A stretch of DNA of 64,000 nucleotides from Paracoccaceae bacterium. Its GTDB lineage: Bacteria; Pseudomonadota; Alphaproteobacteria; Rhodobacterales; Rhodobacteraceae. This document shows, piece after piece, positions 63,850-64,000 of the stretch (positions are counted from its first letter, which is position 1; each line of letters opens with the position of its first letter). The notes beneath the pieces were generated by a model. That model was not told where the DNA came from. It saw nothing but the letters and a program-made list of their open reading frames with translations, and made no database searches. Made by a program: the position numbers and the translations under genes. Location: NCBI GenBank assembly GCA_009773375.1, contig WRPH01000005.1, positions 45,893-109,892 of the forward strand. Direction: 5' to 3'.

Positions 63850-64000
63850 TGTTGATTTCCACCCAGAAGTGACCCTGGGTTTTCATCGGGAACTGACCCG
63901 TCTGAAGGTTATGTTCTGCGGGTTATGCTTGGGTCAAGGCATGCGTGACCTCCCTTTTCGTTTTGGCTGCTGAGCTGGCCTTGAATCGGAAGCTGTTGTT
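63850..64000 (-). mobile_element. partial IS21-family-like element at the right edge
   Basis: From 63850 (TGTTGATTTCCACCC) the sequence looks like an IS21-family end. Two near-identical internal repeats, GAAGTGACCC (63866-63875) and GAACTGACCC (63890-63899), lie 24 bp apart. The element continues beyond the window, and only its tail is visible. Confidence 0.55.
63923..64000 (-). CDS. istB: possible C-terminal end of an IstB-like protein (partial)
   Basis: The minus strand encodes the last 25 residues of a protein that runs past the window: NNSFRFKASSAAKTKREVTHA and a few more, stop at 63923-63925. The Asn-Ser-Phe-Arg-Phe-Lys ending with a basic tail resembles the C terminus of IstB-like ATPases of IS21 elements. 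It is too short for certainty; the neighbouring repeats support the call. Confidence 0.45.
   Translation of the reverse strand, partial: NNSFRFKASSAAKTKREVTHALTQA

Overview
The window reads as chromosome of a high-GC alphaproteobacterium of the Rhodobacterales (Paracoccaceae type). The evidence is a CcrM (GANTC) methylase next to rnhB, a DUF4170-waaA-lpxK block, a mutY / DciA-like / DsbA block, and the general gene style. No rRNA, tRNA or CRISPR was seen. Family assignments come from motifs read in the translated sequence; no database search was run.

Layout. 0-11 kb is mostly conserved chromosome: a small exported protein, rnhB, ccrM, an alkB-type hydroxylase with a tiny LuxR-type protein, mutY, a DciA-like protein, a DsbA-like protein, a CaiB/BaiF CoA-transferase, a 2-keto-3-deoxygluconate-type kinase, and lipid A/Kdo genes. 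A 40-bp near-perfect palindrome covers the lpxK stop codon. 11-19.4 kb is a rhizopine (moc)-like locus. A membrane di-iron oxygenase (mocD-like), a Rieske ferredoxin (mocE-like) and a divergent PanB paralog face a LacI regulator, an IolI/MocC isomerase, a sugar ABC transporter whose ATPase is frameshifted, and an IolG/MocA dehydrogenase. 19.4-23.3 kb is a pseudogene graveyard: a possible proC fragment, a GMC oxidoreductase, an aldehyde dehydrogenase, and an amino-acid-oxidase-like gene fused by deletion to the tail of a DgcA-like flavin oxidoreductase. 23.4-27.4 kb holds a GNAT protein, a cupin, and a CocE/NonD hydrolase divergent from a TetR repressor with two clear operators. 27.4-34.3 kb is a pentitol (ribitol-like) operon of kinase, dehydrogenase and ABC transporter with a LacI regulator. 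34.3-39.3 kb has urtCDE, with urtB truncated and joined to a truncated phytanoyl-CoA-dioxygenase-like gene at a deletion scar. 39.3-54.7 kb is a second cyclitol region: IolI/MocC paralog, three Gfo/Idh/MocA dehydrogenases, hydroxyacid dehydrogenase, HpcH aldolase, ALDH, divergent iolD-iolE-SDR, an RpiR regulator and a XylFHG-type transporter. 54.7-57.8 kb has an aldo/keto reductase and a decayed RbsC/RbsA-type transporter. 57.7-63.7 kb has a TPR protein, a PLP decarboxylase, a cysteine-synthase paralog and a winged-helix/TPR regulator. The right edge enters a probable IS21-family element.

How the genes may work together (inference). The two cyclitol regions together supply uptake, oxidative O-demethylation (MocD/MocE), possible capture of the released C1 unit (PanB-like), ring oxidation (IolG/MocA family), keto-inositol isomerisation (IolI/MocC), dehydration (IolE) and ring hydrolysis (IolD). 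That is a plausible route for O-methylated inositols or rhizopine-like compounds. The later steps (IolB, IolC, IolJ) and a dedicated ferredoxin reductase (MocF) are not in the window. Several neighbouring catabolic or transport loci have recently decayed by deletion and frameshift, so the whole stretch looks like an accessory catabolic region in flux.
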